Made by a program: the position numbers and the translations under genes | Shown here: piece after piece, positions 51,316 to 61,308 of the stretch | Layout: each line of letters opens with the position of its first letter | Numbering within the stretch: position 1 is the first letter of the stretch | Source of the DNA: Macrophomina tecta | Taxonomy: Eukaryota > Ascomycota > Dothideomycetes > Botryosphaeriales > Botryosphaeriaceae | Assembly (NCBI GenBank): GCA_024180945.1 | Contig: JAKSGN010000003.1 | Span: 3,472,001 to 3,536,000 of the forward strand | Length of the DNA stretch: 64,000 nt | Direction: 5' to 3' | Notes under the pieces: generated by a model | The model's input: only the letters and a program-made list of their open reading frames with translations | Databases searched by the model: none | Told to the model about the DNA's origin: nothing

Positions 51316-52908
51316 ATGAAGCTCACAGTTTTTCTCACGCTTAGCGCCCTCGTGCGGGGGAGCCTCACCCGCTCTGATGAGTTCAGGGAAAAGTGTACCT
51401 CTCTGGGCAACTCACTGAACATTCCAGGAGCGCGGGCGACGCTCGCCCAGTTCGTTGCAAATGGAACCACTCTAGACTTCCCGGACAGCGATGCCAGCTG
51501 TACTCGGCCCTCACAGACTGTCTCCGCTGACCTCTGCCGCATCGCTCTGCGGGTCGCCACCTCCAATCGATCGGGCATTAGCATGGAAGCGTGGCTGCCA
51601 GTGGACTGGTCTGGCCGTTTCTTGAGCACCGGCAACGGCGGACTCGGCGGTTGCATCCAGTACGAGGACATTGAATACGCAGCGTCCCTGGGCTTTGCGG
51701 CGGTGGGGACCAACAACGGCCATGATGGCATGACTGGCCAGTCGTTCCTGAACAACACAGACGTTATCGAAGACTTCGCCTACCGAGCACTGCATACCGG
51801 CGTCGTCGTGGGTAAACAGATTAGTCAAGCCTTCTACGGCGAGCCACACAAGAAGAGCTACTATCTCGGATGCTCTACCGGCGGCCGGCAGGGATTCAAA
51901 GAAGCCCAGTCTTTCCCTGATGACTTCGACGGCATCGTTGCAGGAGCGCCTGCATTCTCCTTCAACAACCTCACCTCTTGGAGCTCCAACTTCCTCGTCC
52001 TTACCGGCGCGCCAGGATCCGCCACTTTTGTCCCCACGAGCATGTGGCCCACCATTCACGAGGATATCCTAGCGCAATGTGACGAGCTCGACGGCGCCCG
52101 CGACGGCGTCCTCGAGTCCCCCGACCTCTGCAACTACGACCCCTCCGGCCTCATCTGCGCTTCCAACACCACCAACAGCACCACCTGCCTCACCGAAACG
52201 CAAGCACAAACCGTCCGCAGCATTTTCTCGCCCCTCCTTGACCCGCAGGACGGTAGCCTTGTCTATCCGGCGCTGCAGCCGGGCGCCGAAACCACGGGCG
52301 CCTTGGAAACCTACTTTCTCGGCCAGCCCTTTGGCGCCTCCGACTGGTTCAAGTACGCTCTCTTCCGCGACCCGACGTGGGACCCGGCGACGCTGACGCC
52401 CGCCGACTGGGTCGCGTCGTCGCGCGCCAACCTCTTCAACATCGAGACGTGGGAGGGCGACCTGTCGCGCTTCGAGCGACGGGGCGGCAAGCTGCTGCAC
52501 TACCACGGCCTCGTCGACGGGACCATCTCGAGCAACAACTCGCCCCGCTACTACGAGCACGTGTCCGCCACGATGGGACTGGCGCCGCGGGAGCTGGACG
52601 CCTTCTACCGCCTGTTCCGCATCTCGGGCATGGCGCACTGCGGCGGCGGGCCCGGCGCCACGTTCATCGGGAATCAGAAGCAGAGCGTGGCGAGTTTGGA
52701 GCCCGAGGAGAATGTGCTGATGGCGATGGTACGGTGGGTCGAGGAGGGCGTGCCGCCGGAGGTGGTGAGGGGGACGGCGTACGTGAATGGTTCGAGGGAC
52801 GCAGGCGTCGCGTTCAAGAGAAACCACTGCCGTTGGCCGTATAGGAACGTGTATAAGGGGCCTGGCGATGTGACTGATGAGGCGGCTTGGGAGTGCGTCA
52901 GTGAATAG
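51316..52908 (+). CDS. Secreted tannase/feruloyl esterase family enzyme
   Basis: Hydrolyses ester links of phenolic acids (feruloyl groups on plant cell walls, or gallate in tannins), outside the cell. Single exon of 530 residues from the ATG at 51316; in-frame codons upstream lack an ATG. The N-terminus is a signal peptide (MKLTVFLTLSALVRGS). The family's CS-D-HC arrangement is visible: nucleophile Ser in CSTGGRQG (about residue 187), Asp of GLVDGT (about 401) and His of GMAHCGGGPG (about 441), with Cys next to both Ser and His. NGGLGGC and GTNNGHDG are further family motifs. Several NxS/T sites (NGT, NNT, NTT, NST) suggest N-glycosylation. Whether it prefers ferulate or tannin cannot be told. 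Confidence 0.93.
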   Translation: MKLTVFLTLSALVRGSLTRSDEFREKCTSLGNSLNIPGARATLAQFVANGTTLDFPDSDASCTRPSQTVSADLCRIALRVATSNRSGISMEAWLPVDWSGRFLSTGNGGLGGCIQYEDIEYAASLGFAAVGTNNGHDGMTGQSFLNNTDVIEDFAYRALHTGVVVGKQISQAFYGEPHKKSYYLGCSTGGRQGFKEAQSFPDDFDGIVAGAPAFSFNNLTSWSSNFLVLTGAPGSATFVPTSMWPTIHEDILAQCDELDGARDGVLESPDLCNYDPSGLICASNTTNSTTCLTETQAQTVRSIFSPLLDPQDGSLVYPALQPGAETTGALETYFLGQPFGASDWFKYALFRDPTWDPATLTPADWVASSRANLFNIETWEGDLSRFERRGGKLLHYHGLVDGTISSNNSPRYYEHVSATMGLAPRELDAFYRLFRISGMAHCGGGPGATFIGNQKQSVASLEPEENVLMAMVRWVEEGVPPEVVRGTAYVNGSRDAGVAFKRNHCRWPYRNVYKGPGDVTDEAAWECVSE

Positions 52909-53033
52909 GGATGGGCGCGACTTTTGGCGACGGGTGGCCGAGCTGTTTCAGGGTGCGAGCAGAGAGATTGGTTGCGACCGAGATGCATGAATGATGGCTT
53001 TGCTATCTCTCCTCCCTGAGTGCCCGTGAAGTC

Positions 53034-53555
53034 ATGGTCGCTGGATGGGATGGTCTTCTCGATTCGTACGAGACGCTAGACTTCAACACACTTGCAGAGT
53101 ATCTCCACAAGTCGCGACTTCAAGTAGGAAAGAGTAGAATCAGACATATGCACGCATTTCTCTTGTGTCATCTTGGCGACATTGCTATTTACGGTGGCAT
53201 CTGCGACTGGCGGGACGGCAGACCGAAGTCCCATTTCTTCGGGCAACGCCTCCCGAATGTTCGGCCTTTGAAAGGCACGAGGGCCGAGCGGCGCCAAACT
53301 TTTCGGGCTTGGAATGACGCGAGGGATTGCATTTGTGCCAACATTTTAAGTCTCCCCGGGCCACATGGACCGAAGCTCAAGCGGACAGCAGGCAGCGATC
53401 GGCGCAGGCTTTCCTGGGTCCGGAGCGGGGAAGCTGGCTTGCACGGGCCTGGGATAGCATCTAAAGCGTTCCGTCAAATGCCTTGTCTTAAGTTGATAAG
53501 CCCTTCTTTCGGATCACGAACGTGCCGGACGAAAATCTACGGCTGGTCGTCCTAA
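53034..53555 (+). CDS. Possible orphan ORF, 173 codons
   Basis: ATG-started and open, directly downstream of the esterase gene. It begins MVAGWDGLLDSYETLDFNTL. There is no signal peptide, no membrane segment, no known motif and no clear promoter, as the start lies only 125 bases from the esterase stop and so may sit in its 3' UTR. Chance is a serious possibility. Confidence 0.2.
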   Translation: MVAGWDGLLDSYETLDFNTLAEYLHKSRLQVGKSRIRHMHAFLLCHLGDIAIYGGICDWRDGRPKSHFFGQRLPNVRPLKGTRAERRQTFRAWNDARDCICANILSLPGPHGPKLKRTAGSDRRRLSWVRSGEAGLHGPGIASKAFRQMPCLKLISPSFGSRTCRTKIYGWSS

Positions 53556-54671
53556 AGTTGGTCCGCGGTCAGGATAGGCCGATGACTAAGCAAACATCAC
53601 ACTAAGCTAAAAGCAGCTTGGTAAGCGAGCTTGCTTTGACTAACTTGACGTCGAGCTAACTCGTGCATTGCTCCCGCATCCACACCAGCACTCCTGACAC
53701 GTCGTTTGGAGGCCTTCAAGAGTCCAGGCCGCAACTGTGCACCATAGATAAGGCGCGGCTTTCATCTCCGCTTCAGGCCAAATCCTATGCCGCGATTATT
53801 TACATTCCAATAGCTACGCGCATCTGATCCAAGTCGAGAGAAATGGCAAGGAGTTCGTCCCAGATCTACATAGCCTGGCGCAGGGTATTGAGGCATTATG
53901 CAAGATAACTTAGCAACTTTATTCATGTGCTAGTGTAATAGGCTTAGAGGTCCCACTGTTATCCGCAAGTTCAAACGTCTGGGCCGATACGAGAACGACA
54001 ATACGGTCGAATTTGGTGATGAAGTGGGCCATAAGCGACAGGAAACCCAGGATATCCATAGCTGGGACTGAGTCGCTAAAACTCTTTTGTTCGAGGCCGG
54101 CAAAGCTCTGTACATCAGCTGCACAATAATCTCAACTACGTTGGCAACTGGCCATGGGTGTCACATTAGCACGAGCTGTGATACTGAGCTACAAAGGCTC
54201 TGCTGTGGCCATCGCGACTTTTGAGTTGGCTCCTCGGTTACATCTCACACGTGGGACAGGTCGTAGCATTTTGCGCGTCTGTTGATTTTTGTCTCTCAGA
54301 CGCAGCCCAGGAGGTCCATATAATACCGTGCGCAATTAGACTTTCTGAGCCAAGTTCGAGAGATGCGGGGTAACAGAAGCCTGTTTCCACTCTTCATATT
54401 TTACCCTTTTAAGGCTATTTAAGTCCCTCTCCGGCTTTTGCTCCTATAACGCAAGCCCAGCCTAGCCCGAAACCGAGTTTCGAAGAATTCAAGCACTCAC
54501 AGACAACTTGTGTCCACTAGAAATCTGCTATGACCAAGATACGGTGAAATTGCACAGGCCAAGCATGATAATCTAGATTTCGACGGGCAGTGAACTGAGT
54601 AATGCCGAAGCAATGCCCGCTGGTAGTGGCCTTTACTAACGGACGAGGTATTCCGGACCAGTAGCGAATGG

Positions 54672-54679
54672 TATAAAAA
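54672..54679 (+). promoter_or_regulatory. TATA box of the monooxygenase gene
   Basis: TATAAAAA, 107 bases upstream of the ATG at 54779. Confidence 0.65.
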
Positions 54680-54778
54680 CGTCCACAATGCGCAAGCACA
54701 TGTCAATCTTTTCCGCGGACAGGCCATCTGTCCCTTAACCCACCACAATCAGCCACCGCGCGGATCCGCTCCACAGCA

Positions 54779-56791
54779 ATGGAACAAGCAATTGACCCTC
54801 TCCTCTTCCCTTCTCCCGCCGCCCTAACGGCCGAAGAGATCCTCAAACGCTACTCCGAAGAGCGCAGCAAACGTTTCAGCGCCCGGCCCCCTGACGGCAG
54901 CGCGCGCGACATCATCCTCCCCTTGCCGTCGCCGTCGCCGTCGTTGTCACCGCAGCTCCGCCGCCTGCAAGACGACCCGTGGGTCGACCACGACCTCCTG
55001 AACGCGCGGCAGCAACCCCCGCACCCACCTCCCGCACTCACCGACGGGCAGCACGTCGATTTCCTCATCGTCGGCGCCGGCCACGCCGGCCTGCTCTTCG
55101 CGTCGAGCCTCATCGACGCCGGCGCCGCGACGCCCGAGCGCATCCGCCTGGTCGACGCGGCTGGCGGCTTCGGCGGCGCGTGGTACTGGAACCGGTACCC
55201 AGGCCTGATGTGCGACATCGAGAGCTCCGTGTACATGCCGCTCCTGGAGGAAACGGGGTACGTGCCCGTGCATCGCTACGCGTACGGCGAGGAGCTGCGG
55301 GCGCATGCGGAGCGCGTGGCGCGGGCATGGCGGCTGGCCGACAAGGCGCTGTTCAGGAGCGTGGTCAGGCGGATGGTGTGGGATGAGCGGGAGAAGGAGT
55401 GGGAAGTGGAGGTGACGGAGTATCGCGGCCCCGTGCTGGGGCACAGGGAGATTGCTGTAAGAGCGCGGTTCGTGATGATGAGCGGGGGGATCTTGAGCCG
55501 TCCGCGGATACCGAAGGCGCCCGGGTTCGAGGACTTCAAGCCTCATTGCTTTCATACTGCAAGGTGGGACTACAACTATACTGGAGGCTCGCCGGAAGAC
55601 CCGCGGCTGGAGAAGCTGATGGAGAAGAGGGTCGGTGTCATTGGCACGGGAGCCACGGGCGTTCAGCTCATCCCGGAACTGGCCAGGTGGGCGAAAGAGC
55701 TCTACGTCTTCCAGCGCACTCCGGCCAGCGTCGACACCAGGAACCAGAGGCTGACCACGGCCGAGGCGTGGCAGGCCATGGTCGCGACGTCGCCTGGCTG
55801 GCAGGCGAAGCGCATGAACAACTTCGCGGCCCACGTCACCAAGACGCCGACGGCGGAAAAGAACCTCGTCAAAGACGGCTGGACGAAGCCCTCAGCATTC
55901 GGCGTGCAGGTCGGCAGCGACGCCTGGGGCACCATCACGCCCGACAAGGTCGACAAGCACGTCGCCACCGTGCACGTGCTCGACCTCGCGCGCATGCAGC
56001 GCCTGCGCCGCCGCGTCGATGAGGTCGTCCGCGACACAGAAACCGCGGAGAAGCTCAAACCCTGGTACCCCAGCTGGTGCAAGCGGCCTGCCTTCCACGA
56101 CGACTACCTCTTCACCTTCAACCGCCCCAATGTCCATCTCGTCGACACCGACGGCCAGGGCGTCGAGCGCTTCACCGAGGATGCCGTTGTTGTCGCTGGC
56201 GTCGAGTACCCCGTCGACGTCCTCGTGTTCGCCACGGGCTACCGCTTCCCCGGCCACGGCAACGCCAGCCCCGCCCACATCGCTGACGTCGAGGTCATTG
56301 GCGTCGGCGGCCGCGGCATGGACGAGAAGTGGGATGCTGAGGAGGGCGTTGCTACGCTGCACGGCTATGTGACGAACGGCTTCCCGAACCTTTTTTTTCC
56401 CGGCCCGGCGCAGGCGGGCCTGGGCCCCAATACCACGCATATGTTGACGCTGATGGCGCGGCATGTGGCATTTGTCGTGGCCCGCGCGAAGCGGGCGGCT
56501 GATGCGCGGGGCTGGAGGAAGTTCAGCGTCGAGCCGACGCGGGATGCAGAGCTGGATTGGAGTGTAAAGGTGGCCGCTGGCGCGCCGTTCTTTGCTCCCG
56601 CTGTGGGCTGCACGCCCGGGATCGTTAACGACGATGGGAGGAAGGACGATGGGCGGCCGCCGCGGAATAGGAAGGAGGCTTTGAGGAAGGCGAGGGGGAA
56701 TGTGTGGCCGAGGGGGATCCTGTCTTTTGGGGAAATATTGAAGAAGTGGAGGGAGGGAGGGAGCTTGGATGGACTTGAGGTGTCGGGATAA
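54779..56791 (+). CDS. Baeyer-Villiger-type flavin monooxygenase
   Basis: FAD- and NADPH-dependent enzyme that inserts oxygen next to a ketone, giving esters or lactones; fungal members work in steroid/terpenoid breakdown or secondary metabolism. Single exon of 670 residues, ATG at 54779 after a TATA box. Seen: FAD Rossmann motif IVGAGHAG at about residue 97, GGFGGAWYWNRYPG (the GGTW-like block), the type I Baeyer-Villiger fingerprint FKPHCFHTARW at about 253-263, and the NADPH motif GVIGTGATGVQLIP at about 283-296; FATGYRFPG near residue 485. An N-terminal extension of about 85 residues, as in cyclopentadecanone/steroid monooxygenase relatives, precedes the FAD motif. No other pathway genes adjoin it, so there is no evidence for a biosynthetic cluster beyond this single enzyme. 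Confidence 0.93.
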   Translation: MEQAIDPLLFPSPAALTAEEILKRYSEERSKRFSARPPDGSARDIILPLPSPSPSLSPQLRRLQDDPWVDHDLLNARQQPPHPPPALTDGQHVDFLIVGAGHAGLLFASSLIDAGAATPERIRLVDAAGGFGGAWYWNRYPGLMCDIESSVYMPLLEETGYVPVHRYAYGEELRAHAERVARAWRLADKALFRSVVRRMVWDEREKEWEVEVTEYRGPVLGHREIAVRARFVMMSGGILSRPRIPKAPGFEDFKPHCFHTARWDYNYTGGSPEDPRLEKLMEKRVGVIGTGATGVQLIPELARWAKELYVFQRTPASVDTRNQRLTTAEAWQAMVATSPGWQAKRMNNFAAHVTKTPTAEKNLVKDGWTKPSAFGVQVGSDAWGTITPDKVDKHVATVHVLDLARMQRLRRRVDEVVRDTETAEKLKPWYPSWCKRPAFHDDYLFTFNRPNVHLVDTDGQGVERFTEDAVVVAGVEYPVDVLVFATGYRFPGHGNASPAHIADVEVIGVGGRGMDEKWDAEEGVATLHGYVTNGFPNLFFPGPAQAGLGPNTTHMLTLMARHVAFVVARAKRAADARGWRKFSVEPTRDAELDWSVKVAAGAPFFAPAVGCTPGIVNDDGRKDDGRPPRNRKEALRKARGNVWPRGILSFGEILKKWREGGSLDGLEVSG

Positions 56792-57147
56792 GACTCAAGT
56801 AATGCACAGGGACAGTAGATGAGGACATCGTTGCCTGACGTGAGGCTTGGGAAGAAACAGCTTGACCCTCACTGTCACTTACCATGGCTGAACCATTTTC
56901 AGGAGAGTAGGCTCCGGATGTTCGGCTTGACATTACGGACGGTGTTGGCACACAAACTGACGAAGTGGAATGAAGAGCTTTGTTCGATCAAAACTAGGCA
57001 GCAATACCTCAAGTCGTCCATGTATACATTGAAGAGCACCTTGGCCTGGGGATCCCTTACTCCTCGGCCAACAAAGCGTTGCTACAACAAGTTTCATGAG
57101 CGACTCTGGAAATTCTCCCGAGGCAATACCAGGAGAACCCGTGGCCT
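56792..57147. other. Intergenic between convergent genes
   Basis: About 0.36 kb between the stop of the monooxygenase gene and the stop of the small membrane protein gene. No further gene is seen. Confidence 0.5.
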
Positions 57148-57468
57148 CTAGGCCCGAAGATTCTGCATTCGCGCCGAGATCGGGACGCTATGCAGCGGCG
57201 GTAGCAGCAGGACACAACCGCCATCCCCGCTTGAGACCAAGTCGGAAGCTAAGTTCAAGCCCGTGGTGTTGTAGTTCAATATCTGTTTGCGCATCAGCAT
57301 ATGTTCACCATACCCGCCAAGCCATAAAATTCCGGGCTCGCCATTTGCCTGTCGACGTTCATTTTGGTCTCTCCAGCTCCGGAAGGAAATAACTAGGGCC
57401 ACGGTACCGATTACAAGCGTGATGATGACTCCGATAGTCTCAATGATGTCGCTCAATGAGAGGGCCAT
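57148..57468 (-). CDS. Small one-pass membrane protein, hypothetical
   Basis: 106 residues from the ATG at 57468. Residues about 7-28 (DIIETIGVIITLVIGTVALVIS) form one strong membrane segment, followed by a charged stretch (FRSWRDQNERRQANG). The C-terminal half is less characteristic and might be altered by an unseen intron (a GTATGG donor with a CTTAG acceptor would remove 66 bp in frame of reading but changes the tail). A TATA box 116-121 bases upstream supports a real gene. I know similar short N-terminal membrane proteins in fungal genomes but no function for them. Confidence 0.45.
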   Translation of the reverse strand: MALSLSDIIETIGVIITLVIGTVALVISFRSWRDQNERRQANGEPGILWLGGYGEHMLMRKQILNYNTTGLNLASDLVSSGDGGCVLLLPPLHSVPISARMQNLRA

Positions 57469-58964
57469 CGCGGTTCAAACAAGCAGTGTTTGTTTGCTGG
57501 TTCGGTATTTTGGCATCCACGGCCGGTGACCGATGTGTGAAAAGGTAAATTCGTAAAGGAAAAGACAGTCGCATCCCATCACGTTTATACACGGCCGCTG
57601 GTCAGTCTCTGAGAGACTCTTCAAGAATCCGACTCCCTGGTTTGATCGGCAGCACATGTAACTGTGTGTAGGAAAGCATGTCATTGGTAGTTTCTCGCTT
57701 GTTTCTGGAACTCACGTAGCAGACCGCAAATTGGGCTAAAGGTATTATCAGTTGGGGCGTGATGCCACGCTTTGTGATGAGCCTGCATTAGGCACCCACT
57801 GCCACAGGCCGTGCAGCAACACTGGTCGCAGTTGCAGCCTTATGGAGTGTGGTACGACAGAGACTAGCGTATGTGGCAAGCGGCTCTTCGAAAAGGATGT
57901 GTCGCATGCTGACGCTGCTACTGCACTCAATTCTTCCCGAGTCCCAACAAAAGTCAGCTGGAAAACGCAACTAGTTCTTGGGTGGAGCAGGCCTATGAAC
58001 CAACAGTAGAAGAACATTAGGAATTGCCTGATCATTGCATTACATGGTCCGTGTTCAAGTCGATTAATGTGGCGGTTTGCGAGACAGCAGATATTGTGAC
58101 TCAGCCATGACCGGGCCATATGGGCCCCGTGCCAATCAATTCAACGGTGCGAAGTGTACATGCTCTATGACGGCGAGGAGACATAAAGAACCTATCTTGT
58201 GTACAGCGTGTGCCTGTATAAAGCAGCAGGACAGGCCACTCGTGAAAACACGGAGCTCGTATCAGGTAGCCAATGATCCGCAAGGCCGGAAGAGGGTGTC
58301 ACTGCAATGACGCCCCTTTCAAAAGAGGGGCTAGAGGGACCAACCACAGTGATCAATGATATTCCGCTCAGAACCAAGCCGCTGAGACTGAAACAAGGTG
58401 GCTTTGAACCCTCCGGATAGCTCCTATTGACGTCCATTTATTCACCGGGTGTTCTCGGCAGTCGACGCGGGGCTGACCCCTTCCCAGCTGATCGCGTGCA
58501 TTGTACGTGTTCCTCTTGTGGCCTTCCAATCGAGACAACCGATCGAAGACGGTGGACCTGCTTTGTCCAAGGGAAAGCTTCCGCCGTGATTAGAACGCTG
58601 GACTCAGGTCGACGGCGATTCAGCGGAGGCCGAAATGGAGGCAGAATATAAGTGCTAACTATAGTTGCAGCAGCTGAATGATGAACTTTCTGTTTAGAAC
58701 GTTGAAGATTTTGGTATCCATAAAAGCGTAGGAATGCCCAGCGGCACTCAACGCCTATTATTGGTCTAACACAAACCAACATCGAATGGTCTTTTTTCAA
58801 CCTGTTCGAAAGACCAGGAAAAGGCAAGGAAAAAAAAAAAAAAAAAAACGCCTTTGCTTACCAGCCGCCCATTCCCACCGTATCCGTTTACTCCAATCCG
58901 TCCAATCGTACATAAACGGCCCTCCTCTACACACGCACCCCATATCCTCGCAGAAGAAAGAAAT
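57469..58964. other. Intergenic, no further supported gene
   Basis: 1.5 kb. Several frames of 75-130 codons occur, including an ATG-started 123-codon frame at 58119-57748 with no recognisable features. A poly-A run lies at 58830-58848, in the probable 3' flank of SNF12 (poly-T on its coding strand). Confidence 0.5.
57584..57589 (-). promoter_or_regulatory. TATA box of the small membrane protein gene
   Basis: TATAAA on the minus strand, 116-121 bases upstream of the ATG at 57468. Confidence 0.5.
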
Positions 58965-60713
58965 CTAGTGAGCCTTTCCAGCCTTCGCCAACCACAGCCC
59001 CACACTCTCCAAAGCCCGCTCGCCGCCCCAAACACTCTCTTGTCCACCGCGCCTGAACTCCTCGCTGTACACATCCTCGTTACCACCTCGAGTAGCCTCT
59101 CCGAGAATGACCTCGAGATCGCGTTGCTGCGAGCTAATCCAGCGCTTGACGAAGTTGACGGGATCGGTGCTGAACGCGGTGTAGAAGGAGTGCTTGGCTT
59201 TGGAGTGCTGAATAGCCTGCACAGCGAGCGCAAGAGACTCATCCAGTGACGCGATCTGGTTCAGCATCTGCGGATTGGTTGTGATGCGGGTCATGGCGAT
59301 GCGGAGGGGGTCGTCGAGCGGGACGAGGACATCGTAGATGGTGTGCTGGCTCGCGGGCGTGCCGTCGTCGGGCGAGATGTACGACTTGTCGACGCGGATG
59401 GTGTAGGGGAGCTGGTAGGGTGGGAGAGGGGACAGGTGGGGGAGGATCAGCCGGGGGATTTCCGGGAAGGGGACGAAATCCCTGTTTTCGAAGAGCTGGA
59501 GCTGCATTAGTGTCCGGGAACATCTCCAGGGAATATGTTGGATAAGACGTACCAGCTTCAATTGAGCGTCACATCGGATTTTCCGGCTGTCCTCATCTTC
59601 TTGTAGGTTGTTGGCCTTGACGTAGATCCAGATACCCATCAGAATTCCACCGCGGTCATCCTCCTCGGTGCCCAGTAGTTCGGCCAGCGGCGGGCTGAGC
59701 TTGAAGCGCTCGGGGTTCTCATCGCGGAAGAGATTCACGGTAACATTGATGTTCTCGTCGCTCTTGCGCTCGAATTCCAGCGTGTCGAAATTTGCGGCGG
59801 CGTCGTTCGCGTTGGCCGAGTTCTCGGGTTTCTTCCATTCGATCGAGGTGTAGCCATCGGGCTGGAGCGATTGCGAGCGGTCGAAGTTGATGGTGATTTG
59901 CTTGAAGAAATGCGACAGCTTGGTGCGCTGGTTACCGGCGGGCTTTCCTGGCTTGGCCTTCTTCGCAGCATCACCGTCGTCCTGTTCCATAGCCTCTCCA
60001 TCCTTCTTGGCCTCCGTCTCCTCCTTATCTGCCTCCTCGTCCTTATCGTCATCAAGTAGGCGACCCTCGATCTTCACGCGATATGTGGCCTGACTCTCGC
60101 TGCCAAAGTCAAAGGCATCCGGGTCCATGCTGGTATTCTGCCAGGGCTGGTTCTCGGCAGTATTGCTGATCCAAATGCGCATGGTGCGGTAGCGGGTAAA
60201 ATTGCGGGCGCTGCTCTCTGTAATGTCGAGGCGCTTGCGCATCATGACAGCGTCGAGCTTGCGCTCAGCCTCGCGCAGCTGGCGATAGCGCTGGACGCCA
60301 TCGCCAACGACCAGCTCGTCAATGCCGTCAGGCATGTTTTTGTCGGTGGGCTTGCGCGACTGACGCTTGGCCAGCTCGCGCTTCTGCATCTCAGCCTGCT
60401 GCTGGGCGTGCAGCTGCTGGGGGGTGATGGCGGGTTGCGGGTGGCCGGTCGACACCATAGGGCCTATGCCGCGGAGCATAGTGACGCTCAAGTCAGCAAA
60501 AGCGATCCGGCGGCGATTGGGGGAGAGACGGGCGGTGCGCTGCAGCTGGGGCATGGTCGGCTTTTGCTGGTCGCTGCTGCCGTACGATTCGGCGAACTCA
60601 GGCTAGAGCGCGTGTTTCTTACCTGGACCTCTTCTGCCGGCGGCAGGGTGCGCCGGCGACGCGCGCTGGCCGGCAACAGCCTGCGGCGGATAGTTGCGGT
60701 ACTGAGCCTGCAT
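58965..60713 (-). CDS. SNF12: SWI/SNF complex subunit SNF12 (BAF60/SMARCD type)
   Basis: A chromatin-remodelling subunit acting in the nucleus. Three exons: 60713-60623, 60463-59553, 59501-58965; introns of 159 bp (donor GTAAGA, branch CTGAC, acceptor CATAG) and 51 bp (donor GTACGT, branch CTAAT, acceptor GCAG); 512 residues. The joined start MQAQYRNYPPQAVAGQ, with RRGPGPMVS across intron 1, fits fungal homologues. KQSRKPTDKNMPDGI-type block (here KRQSRKPTDKNMPDGIDELV), then MMRKRLDI, are family hallmarks. An acidic linker and FKQITINFD follow. The SWIB domain lies at about 283-358 (FKLSPPLAELLG, WIYVKANNLQ, FPEIPRLILPHL) and is crossed by intron 2. The frame starting at ATG 60554 lies inside intron 1 and is not the true start. 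Confidence 0.93.
59502..59552 (-). other. Stop-free 51-bp intron in the SNF12 SWIB domain
   Basis: On the minus strand GTACGT ... CACTAATGCAG. It is a multiple of three and without stops; retention would add VRLIQHIPWRCSRTLMQ between KIRCDAQLKL and LQLFENRDF, a position where SWIB domains are normally continuous. Confidence 0.8.
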
Positions 60714-61308
60714 CGTGGAAACCGCACAGCGACAGGCGAGGCACTAGCGATGATGGAAGAGTCGGAGGCGGCGGCGGAGGGGGGGTGTGTGGAGGATGCG
60801 GCGCGCTGGTGCAGGACGCGTCGTTGTTCAAGGTTCAGACACGCTTTTTGATTCGCTGCACGGCCAAGGGGGCGGGGAAAAGGACATACACCAACGGCCA
60901 GGACCAGACTACCGCTGCTACTCCGCACTTCACGCACGCCGCATCTGTAGCCGCTGTATCTGCTGCGCGGCCCGGTTCCTGCGGCTCTGGCTGGCCGTCC
61001 TGCTGCACTCCAGCCGGTTGGCATGACACACTTCGAGTCTCAGCCCAGCCCATCTCAAACTCCTCTCCACTTACTTTTTGGGCCTACGATAAATACACGC
61101 CGGTCCCTCATCGTCTCCCTCCGTGTGTGATTTCTCTCGCTTTCTTTGCGCTGCTTGGACCTTGTGCTTGCGCTTTAGCGCCCGCTGCTCGATACCCTTT
61201 CTTTTTTTTTTTTTTTTCGCGCTGCCGCTTGGTCGGGTTTCTTCCCGTAAATACTTGATTTCATCATCGTCACCGACCTCGTCACCACCATCACCACCGC
61301 CGCCCAAC
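60714..61308. promoter_or_regulatory. Divergent promoter of SNF12 and the amidohydrolase
   Basis: About 0.6 kb between two start codons facing away from each other. A poly-T run (61202-61217) and CT-rich leader sequence lie ahead of the amidohydrolase ATG. No TATA box was seen. Confidence 0.5.

Larger units (their letters stand above)
52909..54778. other. Intergenic with decayed appearance
   Basis: 1.9 kb with mixed composition. An ATG-started frame of 173 codons (53034-53555) is listed separately at low confidence. The final 110 bases carry the TATA box of the monooxygenase gene. Confidence 0.5.

Noticed and set aside
54779..56791. Secondary-metabolite gene cluster around the monooxygenase
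   Set aside because: No PKS, NRPS, terpene synthase, P450 or transporter gene is present in the flanks within the window.
57748..58119. 123-codon ATG frame on the minus strand
   Set aside because: Composition looks random and there is no motif or promoter; kept out of the gene list.
60464..60554. ATG at 60554 as SNF12 start
   Set aside because: It falls inside intron 1; splicing 60623 to 60463 joins a family-like N-terminus in frame.
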